Source: Ancylomarina subtilis
GTDB taxonomy: Bacteria; Bacteroidota; Bacteroidia; Bacteroidales; Marinifilaceae
Length of the DNA stretch: 64,000 bases
NCBI RefSeq assembly: GCF_004217115.1
Contig: NZ_SHKN01000001.1
Coordinates: 933,781 to 997,780, forward strand
Reading direction: 5' to 3'
The position numbers were made by a program, and so were the translations under genes. Position 1 is the stretch's first letter, and each line of letters opens with the position of its first letter. Shown here one piece after another: positions 54,301 to 62,200 of this stretch. The notes below the pieces were generated by a model. That model ran no database searches, was not told the DNA's origin, and saw only the letters and a list, made by a program, of their open reading frames with translations.

Positions 54301-54958
54301 AATGAGGATCAGAAGCCTCATGACGGAAATTGATAAAGGTTTTATTTATTGGATCAAACACACTTAGTCCATCCGAAGAACCTAACCAAATCATTCCCTT
54401 ACTACTCTTAAGTACAGGAAAACCAATATCATGTAAAGCACCGTCGTATTGCAAGTTATTGGTAAAACTCTCCAAACTATCGGTCAGATAATTATATCGG
54501 GATAAAACCGGGGGAAAATTGATGTAAACAAACTGATCATCAGCAACGACACCATACACAAACTTATCGGGCACAATAGAATCACTGAGTTTGTGGGGGA
54601 TCACTGAGAAAGCTCCCGTTCTTTTATCATATCGGTTCAATCCCTCTTTAGTTCCAAGCCAAATGTTACCCTTTGCGTCTTCGGTAATATCAAATACCCA
54701 GTTGTTGGAAATTGAGGTTTTGTCCGTGGGGTCGTAAAAGAAATTCTCGAAGCTATAACCATCAAACTTATTTAAACCATTTTGAGTGGCAAACCACAAA
54801 TAGCCTTCTGAATCCTGAAAAATGCGTTTAATCTCACTTTGTGAAATACCATCCTCAACCCCGTAATGCTTAAAGGTCATCAATTGAGCCTGTACATTTA
54901 AAGCCTGACACAATAGAAAACTACAATTAAAAAGAACTATTAGGAATCGGAAATTCAT
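51308..54958 (-). CDS. Giant beta-propeller sensor histidine kinase (Reg_prop - Y_Y_Y - PAS - HisKA - ATPase)
   Basis: A 1216-residue envelope-spanning kinase. Signal peptide 1-24, then about twelve two-component-regulator propeller repeats (motifs such as LWFATQNGLNKFD, IWLGTKEGLNRYD, LWVGNWAKGLNIY; about 35-720). Next are a Y_Y_Y domain (about 735-795, FKNRYAYKMEGLVDEWLELG), one TM helix (about 800-822), a PAS domain (about 865-985), HisKA with the His in FFSILAHDLKNPFASL, and HATPase (LRNLINNAVKFTN, DEGVGI, GTGLGL). Unlike Bacteroides hybrid two-component systems it lacks receiver and AraC domains. It lies 107 bp downstream of the five-gene amino-acid operon on the same strand and may report on that pathway. 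Confidence 0.93.
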   Translation of the reverse strand: MNFRFLIVLFNCSFLLCQALNVQAQLMTFKHYGVEDGISQSEIKRIFQDSEGYLWFATQNGLNKFDGYSFENFFYDPTDKTSISNNWVFDITEDAKGNIWLGTKEGLNRYDKRTGAFSVIPHKLSDSIVPDKFVYGVVADDQFVYINFPPVLSRYNYLTDSLESFTNNLQYDGALHDIGFPVLKSSKGMIWLGSSDGLSVFDPINKTFINFRHEASDPHSISHNHITALYEDLIGNIVVGTEDGLNFYKNQTQDFFRLGNEGDTAHVLSTSYIRSIIQDSNGVYWIGTEEGGLNRMEWSWETGEFDLSLYRSGPNNTNYIGHDIVYSLFEDSSKNLWVGTIAGLDRADLKMKKFQSYKKTDDPKSLDLLDNIIGSIYIDKDKRLWVGNWAKGLNIYNPETREMLHYSSEFEGDRYISNNHVHVLFEDRESRIWMGTRNGVSLFNKQKQSFIPFNTYFDIDTLDFFENNRVYCITENSDGKIWIGTGNGIIQFNPETKTRRFFRSGAEEPYGISSNLVYSILEDRDGLVWIATLNGMDCYQPHENRMLHYSHQDGHPNTLCDNFTISLCEDNKGDIWVGTSTGINRFNKKDSVFTYYSMKEGLPSNIIYDIIEDKNRNLWFSTGNGLAMLNTKTNAIKSYSVNEGLQGGEFNLKAVYQDEKGTVYFGGMDGLISFHPDSLQDNNFIPPVVITSFEKERGGKKQKLNVYADRLNLTYKDYSFTISYAALDFTKPFKNRYAYKMEGLVDEWLELGNQHFVHFTNLPSGHYTFLVKGTNNDGRWNEVPTKLEIRILPPWWLSPYAYAVYILLGFLLVMGIMRLRLRNLKREKRILEKGIRERTKEIALQKERVEESEEKLKSTISSLNDLVFVLDRDGIFQEFYNPGNQDPLYENPDFFLQKHYTQVGFPKRVVEELDIAFDRLQDSDLIHEFDYCVNQEGMCWFNAKISPRRNAQADLTGITIVSRHITERKEAEQRLRQQKEELDELNATKDKFFSILAHDLKNPFASLYSLSQVLDENYNNLDEEDKLIALKRVHQSAELIYNLLENLLTWSKSQRGLIEYSPSEFDLSLQIEENINLHRIPAEKKGVHLKTNLTESYMAYADRQMINTVLRNLINNAVKFTNSGKLVEVNVRKEQKFLEIEVKDEGVGISSENMEKLFRIDVKYKTVGTSGEKGTGLGLILCHEFVQKNYGAIWCESQIGKGTSFFFTIPCEKRNI

Positions 54959-55065
54959 ATATTCAGAACGGGTTAATGTTTAAGCATTAGTAATTTACGT
55001 TTTTTTTATCACATCAGAAGTTTCATTCAATTTATTAAATCCAAGATGATTAGTAAAATTAAGGC

Positions 55066-56268
55066 TTATACCTTTTCAAGCACAAGGGCAATTCCCTGGC
55101 CTACGCCGATGCACATGGTACAAAGGGCTTTTTTTGAATTCGAACGCTGAAGTTGATAGAAGGCCGATGTCACAATTCTGGCTCCACTCATTCCCAGTGG
55201 ATGCCCCAGGGCAATAGCGCCACCTAGAGGATTAATCCGAGAATCATAGTCATCCAGACCAAGTTCACGGATACATGCAAGTGCTTGTACAGCAAAAGCC
55301 TCATTCAACTCAATAATATCCATATCATCCAGTTTCAAACCTAAATATTTTAACAGCTTTTGGGTTGCCGGAACGGGTCCCATTCCCATAATACGAGGTA
55401 ACACACCCGCAGGTTTCATTCCCAGAATTTTAGCTTGAGCCTGCAACCCATATTTCTTCACGGCTTTCTCCGAAGCTATAATCAATGCAGCTGCGCCGTC
55501 GTTCACGCCTGAAGCATTCCCGGCTGTTATGTTTCCATTTTCACGGATGAGAGTCTTCAAGGAAGCCAGTTTTTCAAGTGAACTTAAGCGAGGATGTTCA
55601 TCTTGGTCAACAATTAGGGGCTCACCTTTTCGTTGAGGAATCCTAACAGGAATAATTTCTTCAGCAAAAAATCCCTGGCTTTGTGCATCATGGGCTTTCT
55701 CCTGACTCCAATGTGCAAACTTATCCTGATCCTCTCTGCTGATTTTAAATTTATCAGCTATATTTTCTGCCGTCTCTATCATCGATTCGGTTCCATACAT
55801 TTTGTCCAAAGCTGAATTCACAAAGCGCCAGCCTATGGTGGTGTCATAAAATTTCTGCGATCGCGAAAAAGCCGTTGGCGCCTTCCCCATAACAAAAGGA
55901 GCACGCGACATACTTTCAATCCCCCCCGCAATAATCAAATCAGCTTCACCTGCTTTTATGGCTCGTGCAGCGCTTCCAATAGCATCCATCCCCGAACCAC
56001 ATAAACGATTGATGGTTGCTCCGGATACCGTTTCGGGATAACCCGCCAGTAATAAAGCCATTCGGGCGATATTTCGATTATCTTCGCCTGCCTGATTGGC
56101 ACAACCCATCAAAACATCATCAATATCAGACGGAATTATATTGGGGTTTCGTTCCAATAAGGCTTTCAAGGGAATTGCGGCAAGATCATCGGCTCTTACC
56201 AAAGACAAAGCACCGCCATACTTGCCTACGGGGGTTCTTACAGCATCGCATATATATACATCAGTCAT
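55066..56268 (-). CDS. pcaF: 3-oxoadipyl-CoA thiolase-like acetyl-CoA acyltransferase
   Basis: A 400-residue thiolase that splits a 3-oxoacyl-CoA with CoA. Seen: the acyl-enzyme cysteine C90 in NRLCGSGMDAIGSAARAI, H356 in GHPLGMSGARI and the proton-transfer C386 in CTMCIGVGQG. The N-terminal MTDVYICDAVRTPVGKYGG, GCANQAGEDNRNIARM and FYDTTIGWRFVN are features I associate with the PcaF/PaaJ (3-oxoadipyl-CoA) clade rather than acetoacetyl-CoA thiolases. The expected products would be acetyl-CoA and succinyl-CoA. It starts 18 bp after the aminotransferase and ends the operon, as the last step of the proposed pathway. Confidence 0.9.
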   Translation of the reverse strand: MTDVYICDAVRTPVGKYGGALSLVRADDLAAIPLKALLERNPNIIPSDIDDVLMGCANQAGEDNRNIARMALLLAGYPETVSGATINRLCGSGMDAIGSAARAIKAGEADLIIAGGIESMSRAPFVMGKAPTAFSRSQKFYDTTIGWRFVNSALDKMYGTESMIETAENIADKFKISREDQDKFAHWSQEKAHDAQSQGFFAEEIIPVRIPQRKGEPLIVDQDEHPRLSSLEKLASLKTLIRENGNITAGNASGVNDGAAALIIASEKAVKKYGLQAQAKILGMKPAGVLPRIMGMGPVPATQKLLKYLGLKLDDMDIIELNEAFAVQALACIRELGLDDYDSRINPLGGAIALGHPLGMSGARIVTSAFYQLQRSNSKKALCTMCIGVGQGIALVLEKV

Positions 56269-56286
56269 AGTCTTATTCTTTTATAA

Positions 56287-57639
56287 TTATTGAAGAGAGT
56301 CCAATTGTGGTTTAAAGCGTTTAAACATATTTAAAAAGGCCTGGGATAAAATATCAATCTCTTTTTGGGTCATCGCCGTTGAAAACATGCAGGCAAGCGT
56401 ATTGATCATCATTATTTTTTCCTCATAAAAAAGATAATCCAACATCTCATTGACCAGTACTTTAGCTTCCTGATTTTGATAAGCCTCTCGATAAGTTGTA
56501 GGAGCCTTTGATTTTAAATGCAAACGAAACATCGATCCCGCTCCGGTTATAGAAACCGGAACATCCGCAATTTGAATGGCTTCCCTTATTTGAACAATGG
56601 CTTTTTGTGTTAATGCATTTAATTTCAACACAGCCTTTTCATCGAAAAGTTCCATAGCAACCCGACCAGCTGTCATACTTACGGGGTTTGCTGAAAAAGT
56701 TCCCGAATGAGGAAAAAGAAGTTTGCTTTCTCTTGGATCGAGAACTTTCATAATATCGGAACGACCTGCAAAAGCCCCCACAGGAAAACCGCCACCAATT
56801 ATTTTACCTAAAGCCGTCAGGTCAGGTTTTACGGTATAGTTTTGTTGTGCGCCAGCATAACTCACACGGAATGTCACCACTTCGTCAAAAGCAAGAAGGG
56901 CTCCATTTTTGCGTGTCCATTTATAAATGGCTTCAATAAATTCAGGCTTTCCTGGCATGAGTCCCACACGATGAGGTACCGGATCAACCAAAACACAGGC
57001 AATTTCATCAGCGTGTTCATCAAGTATGGCTATGGTTCTTTCAATATCATTGTAGGGATAAACAATAACATCATTTAATGCCCCCTGAGGCGTACCATTG
57101 GCGAGAGGAACACTATTCGGATGATTTATATCCCCCCAGTTTGTTGGATTGGCATTTTGACTCACTTCTGCATAATCATAGGTGCCATGATAGGCGCCCT
57201 CGGCCTTGGCTATTTTCGCTCGTCCTGTATAAGCACGTGAAGCTTTTATCACGGCCATCACCGCTTCGGTTCCCGAATTGACGAATCGGATTTTCTCAAA
57301 GCCCGGCGCCCTGTCGCATAACAATTGAGCATGAAGCACTTCAGCCTCAGTTGCCAGTGTGTATGCCGTTCCTTTCCTAATTTGTTCGATAACAGCATCC
57401 ACAATCTTGGGATGTGCATGACCATGTATTAATGCAGCCATATTGTTTGCAAAATCCAGTCTCTGAACACCTTCAATATCGGTTACATAACAGCCACTTG
57501 CATGACTAATATAATGAGGATAAGGTTCATGAAAAAGCGTATTTCGACTAACACCTCCCGGTATAAACTGACAAGCCTGATTGTATATTTCTTCACTGCT
57601 TCGTTTTTGCTTACGAGAAAGAATATGAGGATTATCCAT
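56287..57639 (-). CDS. Class III (GSAM-like) aminotransferase, probably acting on a beta-amino acid
   Basis: A 450-residue PLP enzyme of the glutamate-1-semialdehyde aminomutase / beta-amino-acid transaminase group. Seen: the FVNSGTEAVMAVIKASRAYTG PLP region, AYHGTYDY, D252 in LLAFDEVVTFR and PLP lysine K279 in LTALGKIIGGGFPVGA. A true HemL would sit with heme genes; this one is inside an operon with a KamA-type aminomutase, CoA-transferase and thiolase. It is likely to remove the amino group from a beta-amino acid to give a beta-keto acid; known class III beta-transaminases are close to HemL. The frame is open upstream to 57729, but ATG 57639 is 32 bp after the CoA-transferase stop and fits the fold. 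Confidence 0.85.
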   Translation of the reverse strand: MDNPHILSRKQKRSSEEIYNQACQFIPGGVSRNTLFHEPYPHYISHASGCYVTDIEGVQRLDFANNMAALIHGHAHPKIVDAVIEQIRKGTAYTLATEAEVLHAQLLCDRAPGFEKIRFVNSGTEAVMAVIKASRAYTGRAKIAKAEGAYHGTYDYAEVSQNANPTNWGDINHPNSVPLANGTPQGALNDVIVYPYNDIERTIAILDEHADEIACVLVDPVPHRVGLMPGKPEFIEAIYKWTRKNGALLAFDEVVTFRVSYAGAQQNYTVKPDLTALGKIIGGGFPVGAFAGRSDIMKVLDPRESKLLFPHSGTFSANPVSMTAGRVAMELFDEKAVLKLNALTQKAIVQIREAIQIADVPVSITGAGSMFRLHLKSKAPTTYREAYQNQEAKVLVNEMLDYLFYEEKIMMINTLACMFSTAMTQKEIDILSQAFLNMFKRFKPQLDSLQ

Positions 57640-57671
57640 AATTATAAATGAATGAGTTTGACAGAATTTCG

Positions 57672-58334
57672 CTATTGTTCGTACCGATTGAGTTTGGCAT
57701 CCGTTATTTTTTGCAAGTCGTCGAAACAAATGCCAGGTGCCATTTCTCTAACATAAAGACCATCTGGCTTGACATCAATAATCGCCAGATTGGTGTAAAT
57801 GCAATCCACAACGGCCTTTCCTGTTAATGGATAAGTACAGCTTTCAACAATTTTTGATTTGCCCGTTTTTGTTGTGTGCTGCGTGATAACCAATATGGTT
57901 TTAACACCAGCAACCAAATCCATCGCCCCACCAACCGAAGGGACTGCACCTGGTTCCCCTGTGGACCAATTGGCAAGATCACCCCTTTGAGACACTTGCA
58001 AAGCACCCAGCACACAGATATCAATATGACGGCCTCTAATCATGGTAAAACTATCGGCATGATGAAAGAAGCAGGCCCCTTTTATACTTGTAATGCTCTT
58101 TTTCCCTGCATTAATCAATTCCGGATCTTCTTTCCCAACTTCGGGTGCAGGTCCCATTCCAAGCAAACCATTTTCGGTATGATAAATCACCTCTCTACCT
58201 TCAGGAACATAGTCTGCAACCAATTCGGGCATACCAATTCCCAAATTCACATAAACGCCATCCGGAATATCCAAGGCCACCTTTTGTGCCATCTCATTCC
58301 GATTCCATCCCTTTTTAATCATCTTTAGCTCCAT
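57672..58334 (-). CDS. 3-oxoacid CoA-transferase subunit B (PcaJ/ScoB-like)
   Basis: A 220-residue beta subunit of a family I CoA-transferase. The catalytic glutamate is E54 in YHTENGLLGMGPAP, preceded by VYVNLGIGMPELVADYVP. FHHADSFTMIRGRHIDICVLGALQVS and GDLANW...GAVPSVGGAMDLVAG follow. These last patterns resemble 3-oxoadipate CoA-transferase as well as succinyl-CoA:acetoacetate transferase. It would activate the beta-keto acid by moving CoA from succinyl-CoA or acetyl-CoA. It overlaps the A subunit by 10 bp, showing translational coupling and 1:1 assembly. Confidence 0.92.
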   Translation of the reverse strand: MELKMIKKGWNRNEMAQKVALDIPDGVYVNLGIGMPELVADYVPEGREVIYHTENGLLGMGPAPEVGKEDPELINAGKKSITSIKGACFFHHADSFTMIRGRHIDICVLGALQVSQRGDLANWSTGEPGAVPSVGGAMDLVAGVKTILVITQHTTKTGKSKIVESCTYPLTGKAVVDCIYTNLAIIDVKPDGLYVREMAPGICFDDLQKITDAKLNRYEQ

Positions 58335-59041
58335 GGGTACCTCCTATCTTCAGCAACAAGTTTGGCTTCATCAGCCGGTTTTGTGATTTCAACAAGCCGT
58401 TTGACAAAAATCCCTGGTGTTACCACACATTCCGGATCAATCTCGCCCAGCTCAACAATTTTTCTTGTTTGTACAATCGTCACATCTGCTGCGGTACACA
58501 TGACGGGGCCAAAATTCCGCGCCGTTTTATTGTAGATTAAATTGCCATAGCGGTCAGCAGCTTCGCATTTCACCAAAGAAAAATCAGCCTTTATTCCATA
58601 TTCCATCACACAAGTCAAGTCATTAAATATTCGGCTTTCTTTTCCTTCTGCCAAAGGTGTGTTAACCGAAGTGGGTGTATAAAAAGCCGGAATACCTGCT
58701 CCTCCTGCTCGTATTCTTTCGGCTAGTGTCCCTTGAGGGACCAGTTCCAATTCAATCTCTCCTTTGGTATACAAATCGGGGAAAACCGTAGAGTTCGCTG
58801 TTCTGGGGAAAGAACAAATCATCTTCCTGACGCGTTTGTGTGCAATCAGTGCCGCAAGACCAACCTGCCCGCTTCCGGTATTATTACTGACTATCGTTAG
58901 CTCTTTAGCCCCCTGATCAATAAGAGCATGAATGAGTTCAATCGGTGTGCCGGCATTACCAAATCCACCAATCATGATGATGGCTCCATCAAAAATATCT
59001 GCGACAGCATCGGCTGCTGATTTTACAATTTTATTTATCAT
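58325..59041 (-). CDS. 3-oxoacid CoA-transferase subunit A (PcaI/ScoA-like)
   Basis: A 238-residue alpha subunit. Seen: the CoA-binding IIMIGGFGNAGTPIELI (about 21-37), ELTIVSNNTGSGQVGLAALI, VRKMICSFPR, LVPQGTLAERIRAGGAGIPAFYTPT and the late GEIDPECVVTPGIFVKRLV. It pairs with the overlapping B subunit. It follows the aminomutase by 36 bp. Substrate range is inferred from neighbours: a beta-keto acid, 3-oxoadipate being the best match to the thiolase. Confidence 0.92.
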   Translation of the reverse strand: MINKIVKSAADAVADIFDGAIIMIGGFGNAGTPIELIHALIDQGAKELTIVSNNTGSGQVGLAALIAHKRVRKMICSFPRTANSTVFPDLYTKGEIELELVPQGTLAERIRAGGAGIPAFYTPTSVNTPLAEGKESRIFNDLTCVMEYGIKADFSLVKCEAADRYGNLIYNKTARNFGPVMCTAADVTIVQTRKIVELGEIDPECVVTPGIFVKRLVEITKPADEAKLVAEDRRYPWS

Positions 59042-59077
59042 TAGTGGTCTATTAAAATGAAATTGATCAACTTAAAA

Positions 59078-60622
59078 TCATAACTTATTCAGTCTTCTCC
59101 CCAAAGCTTCCTGCTTCTCGTTTTCTATCTCGATCAGTTCGTCTTCAAAGAAATGTTTTTCCCCTTCGAAAGGAATGAGTTTTTCAAGCGTGTTTTCCTT
59201 CTCATCGTATTTAGCAAGGAAAACCGGATCCATCCATTCCATATTTCTCGATTCGTTGAATTTTAAAGCAAAGACTTTTTGCCCCTGAATATCAAGGGTA
59301 CCCAGTATAGATATCTTTCCTGCCGATGAGGTCATGGTAATGTATCGTGAAGGTCGATTGATAGAAGGCAATGAACGGTAGATCTTACAGAACACCTTAT
59401 TTATCTCAGACAAGGGAACCGTAAAATAGTGATGTTCTCCGGTTGGTCGGGCACAATAGATGGAATGGAAACCTACTGAAAGCATCGCAAAGATATTTCC
59501 AAGGTCGATCCAGTTTTGTGCAGAACGTTCAATATCCACTTTGCCCTTTTCATCCGTGAATAGACTAATGTGGTTCATCATCGGACTCTGACTCTTTACA
59601 ACAACACCATATAAGCGCAAACGACGTATGGCAGCAATCGTTGTTGGGTTTAAAACTTCGCGTGGGGTTGAGAAATGCGACATCCAAACCAACTGAACAC
59701 CATTATCAGTTAAGATTTTAAAGAGCTCCAGAATCTTCTGATAGTCGTGCGTTAAAAACAGATCAGGTTGGTAACTCAATGCTCTCGATCCAATCCTTAA
59801 GGTTTTAATATGAATCAGTTCCGGATCTTCAACCAGTGGCATCGCATAGGCTTTGAGTCTTTCGTAGGGCATGTATCCCCCATCACCACCCGTCAACAGC
59901 AAATCGGTCACTTCCTTATGCTTCCTCAGGTAATCGTGAACGGGTTTGATATCGATCTGATTAAACATATCCTCGTCTCCTCGTACCTGTGCATGACGAA
60001 AACAATAGGTACAAAATGCAAAACAGGACTGAGTCGTTTGATCAAAAATAAGCTGGCATTGCGGGTATTTGTGCTGACTTCCTTCCAGAACAACCAAGTC
60101 TCCCTCGTCATTTTCGAACCAGGGTTTGTTTAACTGTTGTTTCCCATCGTGAGGGTTGGTGTTTCTTCTAATATAATCCGTAATTAGACTTTGTCTCTCC
60201 TCTTCAGATTTGGCTTCTTTATAAGCCTTAAGGGTTTGAGGGTTCATCATCCCCGGCTGTGGAAAAACGAGCTGAAAAAGAGAATCCTGTTCATAGTTTT
60301 TCCAATTAATGGCATTCAATACAAATTGGGTTGCTAAAAAACGATAAACCTGAATAAAAAGTTCACGTTCCAGTTTATACCCTATATCAATACCATGGTG
60401 ATTGAGTATGTCAACAATTTCACGAAAGCCATTTAATCCCGCATAATGTTTTTGGGTCTTAAACATGAGCTCCCGCGACTCCATTATCGCCGAATGATTG
60501 GGATAGTTGGCATGCAGACGATTCAACAGGCCCAGAGGCAACAGGTTTTCTTTTTCAATAATCGAAGAGCTCTCATTACTGAAGTGTTGTCTCTCCAAAA
60601 TGCTTTTCAAAGTATTTTCCAT
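59078..60622 (-). CDS. KamA-family radical-SAM amino-acid 2,3-aminomutase of unknown substrate
   Basis: A 514-residue enzyme. It shows the radical-SAM cluster motif C200-x3-C204-x2-C207, LLLTGGDGG (242-250), IGSRALSYQPDLF, VVKSQSPMMNH and the PLP lysine K436 in SSAGKISIL, which takes the place of the PGGGGK motif of lysine 2,3-aminomutase. By eye, the two Asp that bind lysine's epsilon-amine in KamA are absent: the QCD position reads CAR (390-392) with R392 close by, and the Asp seven residues before the PLP lysine is T429. So lysine is unlikely and an acidic side chain is possible. It has a longer N-terminus than KamA or EpmB. It is the first gene of the operon. An EpmB-like role is unlikely given the length and neighbours. 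Confidence 0.85.
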   Translation of the reverse strand: MENTLKSILERQHFSNESSSIIEKENLLPLGLLNRLHANYPNHSAIMESRELMFKTQKHYAGLNGFREIVDILNHHGIDIGYKLERELFIQVYRFLATQFVLNAINWKNYEQDSLFQLVFPQPGMMNPQTLKAYKEAKSEEERQSLITDYIRRNTNPHDGKQQLNKPWFENDEGDLVVLEGSQHKYPQCQLIFDQTTQSCFAFCTYCFRHAQVRGDEDMFNQIDIKPVHDYLRKHKEVTDLLLTGGDGGYMPYERLKAYAMPLVEDPELIHIKTLRIGSRALSYQPDLFLTHDYQKILELFKILTDNGVQLVWMSHFSTPREVLNPTTIAAIRRLRLYGVVVKSQSPMMNHISLFTDEKGKVDIERSAQNWIDLGNIFAMLSVGFHSIYCARPTGEHHYFTVPLSEINKVFCKIYRSLPSINRPSRYITMTSSAGKISILGTLDIQGQKVFALKFNESRNMEWMDPVFLAKYDEKENTLEKLIPFEGEKHFFEDELIEIENEKQEALGRRLNKL

Positions 60623-60813
60623 AATCCATGCCCTTCTTTAGATTCGAAGTCTCTTAAATTTATGAAAATCAGATACACAAAGCAACTTTAAAAGAACTTC
60701 TTTATGATCAAAGCACACAAAAGCATCTCACATGATACGGGAAAGACACACATCTATAAGTAAAGAGAAGAATTTCTTTGAAGAGGATATAGCCCCGATT
60801 TACTCTCATAAAA

Positions 60814-60842
60814 AAAAGTGTAGCCTCAGGACCACACTTTTT
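60814..60842 (-). terminator. Terminator between the BatD-like gene and the aminomutase operon
   Basis: AAAAGTGT and ACACTTTT pair around a twelve-base loop, with A and T runs on both sides. It ends the upstream minus-strand gene and isolates the five-gene operon as its own transcript. Confidence 0.75.
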
Positions 60843-60896
60843 ATACACTAATATAGTGTTCTTATTTTATTTTTTCTGACAATCCTCTATCGGACA

Positions 60897-61547
60897 TCAA
60901 TTCACTTCAAAAACAAAGGGTTCAACCTGAACATCTTCAGGTAAATTCTTAAACATACTTTTGTCCAGTTTAAAAATCCCCGCTTTTTTCAGAATGATGT
61001 TTAATGTTATTTGCTTTGTCCACTCACCATTTACAATTTGTGTTGAACTGGCACGGCCTACAACCTGAAAAATATCGGTCTGCTTTAGCTCTATAGAATA
61101 ATCTGAAAATGAGTGATTGGTTAATTTAATTTCAGCCTCCCCTTCCAACCTGCAGGTCTTAGGCATAAGGATTTTGACACATTCCATTTGACGCTCAATC
61201 CCATAAATACGAACAACATTTGATATGAATTCCCGACCAAGCATCTTGATTTTATAGGGACCAAAGCTATTCGATCCCAAAGCGGTCGGTTTCACCGAGA
61301 TAAAAGTCGAAAAGTTATTCCCAACATGGTTGGGATTGAATATCGCTCTAAGAGTTTGCGACATGGATGCCCCTTCTTCTTGTTCCAGAGCCTCACATTC
61401 AATACCTTCAAGAACAAACCTCAACTTAACCTGATCACCTATAACTACTGTATCCTTAACTGCCTGAACAACAAACTTCACATCATTTTGTCCGTAAACC
61501 ATTGGAATAAAACAGAAGGATAATACAACAATTAATACGCTTTTCAT
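60897..61547 (-). CDS. Exported protein resembling the N-terminal part of BatD
   Basis: A 216-residue protein with a signal peptide (1-19, VYG-QN) and two predicted beta-sandwich domains. VKFVVQAVKDTVVIGDQVKLRFVLEG and later FSTFISVKPTALGSNSFGPYKIKMLGREFISNVVRIYG follow the BatD (oxygen tolerance) pattern, where an Ig-like domain with 'G..f.l.y.l' precedes repeats. It lacks BatD's C-terminal TM region and is not beside batA/batB. Function unknown. It follows the 61.6 kb gene on the same strand. Confidence 0.65.
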   Translation of the reverse strand: MKSVLIVVLSFCFIPMVYGQNDVKFVVQAVKDTVVIGDQVKLRFVLEGIECEALEQEEGASMSQTLRAIFNPNHVGNNFSTFISVKPTALGSNSFGPYKIKMLGREFISNVVRIYGIERQMECVKILMPKTCRLEGEAEIKLTNHSFSDYSIELKQTDIFQVVGRASSTQIVNGEWTKQITLNIILKKAGIFKLDKSMFKNLPEDVQVEPFVFEVN

Positions 61548-61578
61548 ATCCGTTTTTTATTTGATTATCATTTTCACG

Positions 61579-62181
61579 CTATCCTATTATTTTCAGATCA
61601 GCTAGTCTATCAATAATAAGCATATGCAGATCAATTAAACCACAAACAAAGTTTTTACATCCCGCTTTTCTTTGAATAACAGACAACCATTCTGCTTTTT
61701 GTAATTCTAAATCGGTTTTATAGGCTGCAGAATAGATATTGTACTCTAAAAATGCCTCTTGAATCTCTTTCGTTAATAATCTCTTCAGTAAATCCGGCTG
61801 AGAGCTTTTAATCAGGTAACGCTTATCGAAAGCGTAAGAATCAACTTCAATTTCGGGTTCACCAAATTTCTTAAAAATCCTTTCAATAAAATCCTCCCAG
61901 CTAAGAAGCATGTCAAAATCAAGCCTTGATCTAAAATCCATTTGAAACTTCATCGGTCTGGTATCTGAAACAGAAATATGAATGGTCCATTTTTTATATG
62001 GGATCCTAATTTGATGAATCTCTAGCTCACAACCCGAATTGAATTTAATCTTAAACTCCCCATTATAGAGTTTAGCAACCTCTTTCCACATATCACGTTT
62101 CGGGAAATTATCGGTATAGCCATAGGATGGTGACTGTAAGATCTCTTGAAGCAAGCTCTTTTCATCTTTTTCTTCTTTCAT
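61579..62181 (-). CDS. Uncharacterised 200-residue protein
   Basis: No family recognised. It has no signal peptide or TM helix; it is a soluble alpha/beta protein with a WTIHISVSD strand pattern in the middle and a Leu-rich C-terminal region (LIDLHMLIIDRLADL). It is 19 bp from the alpha/beta hydrolase stop and 31 bp before the next gene, so it lies in a three-gene transcript. Codon use looks normal for the window, so I take it to be a real gene. Confidence 0.6.
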   Translation of the reverse strand: MKEEKDEKSLLQEILQSPSYGYTDNFPKRDMWKEVAKLYNGEFKIKFNSGCELEIHQIRIPYKKWTIHISVSDTRPMKFQMDFRSRLDFDMLLSWEDFIERIFKKFGEPEIEVDSYAFDKRYLIKSSQPDLLKRLLTKEIQEAFLEYNIYSAAYKTDLELQKAEWLSVIQRKAGCKNFVCGLIDLHMLIIDRLADLKIIG

Positions 62182-62200
62182 TTTATAACTTATTGGTTCT

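Noticed and set aside
56287-57639. Reading the class III aminotransferase as HemL for heme synthesis
   Set aside because: The fold is close to HemL, but the operon context (aminomutase, CoA-transferase, thiolase) fits a beta-amino-acid transaminase better.
57876-58328. 150-codon plus-strand frame inside the CoA-transferase B gene
   Set aside because: It is antisense to a conserved gene in a tight operon and lacks any family features.
59078-60622. Reading the KamA-family protein as EpmB (elongation factor P lysine aminomutase)
   Set aside because: EpmB is about 340 residues and usually near epmA/efp. This one is 514 residues with catabolic neighbours.
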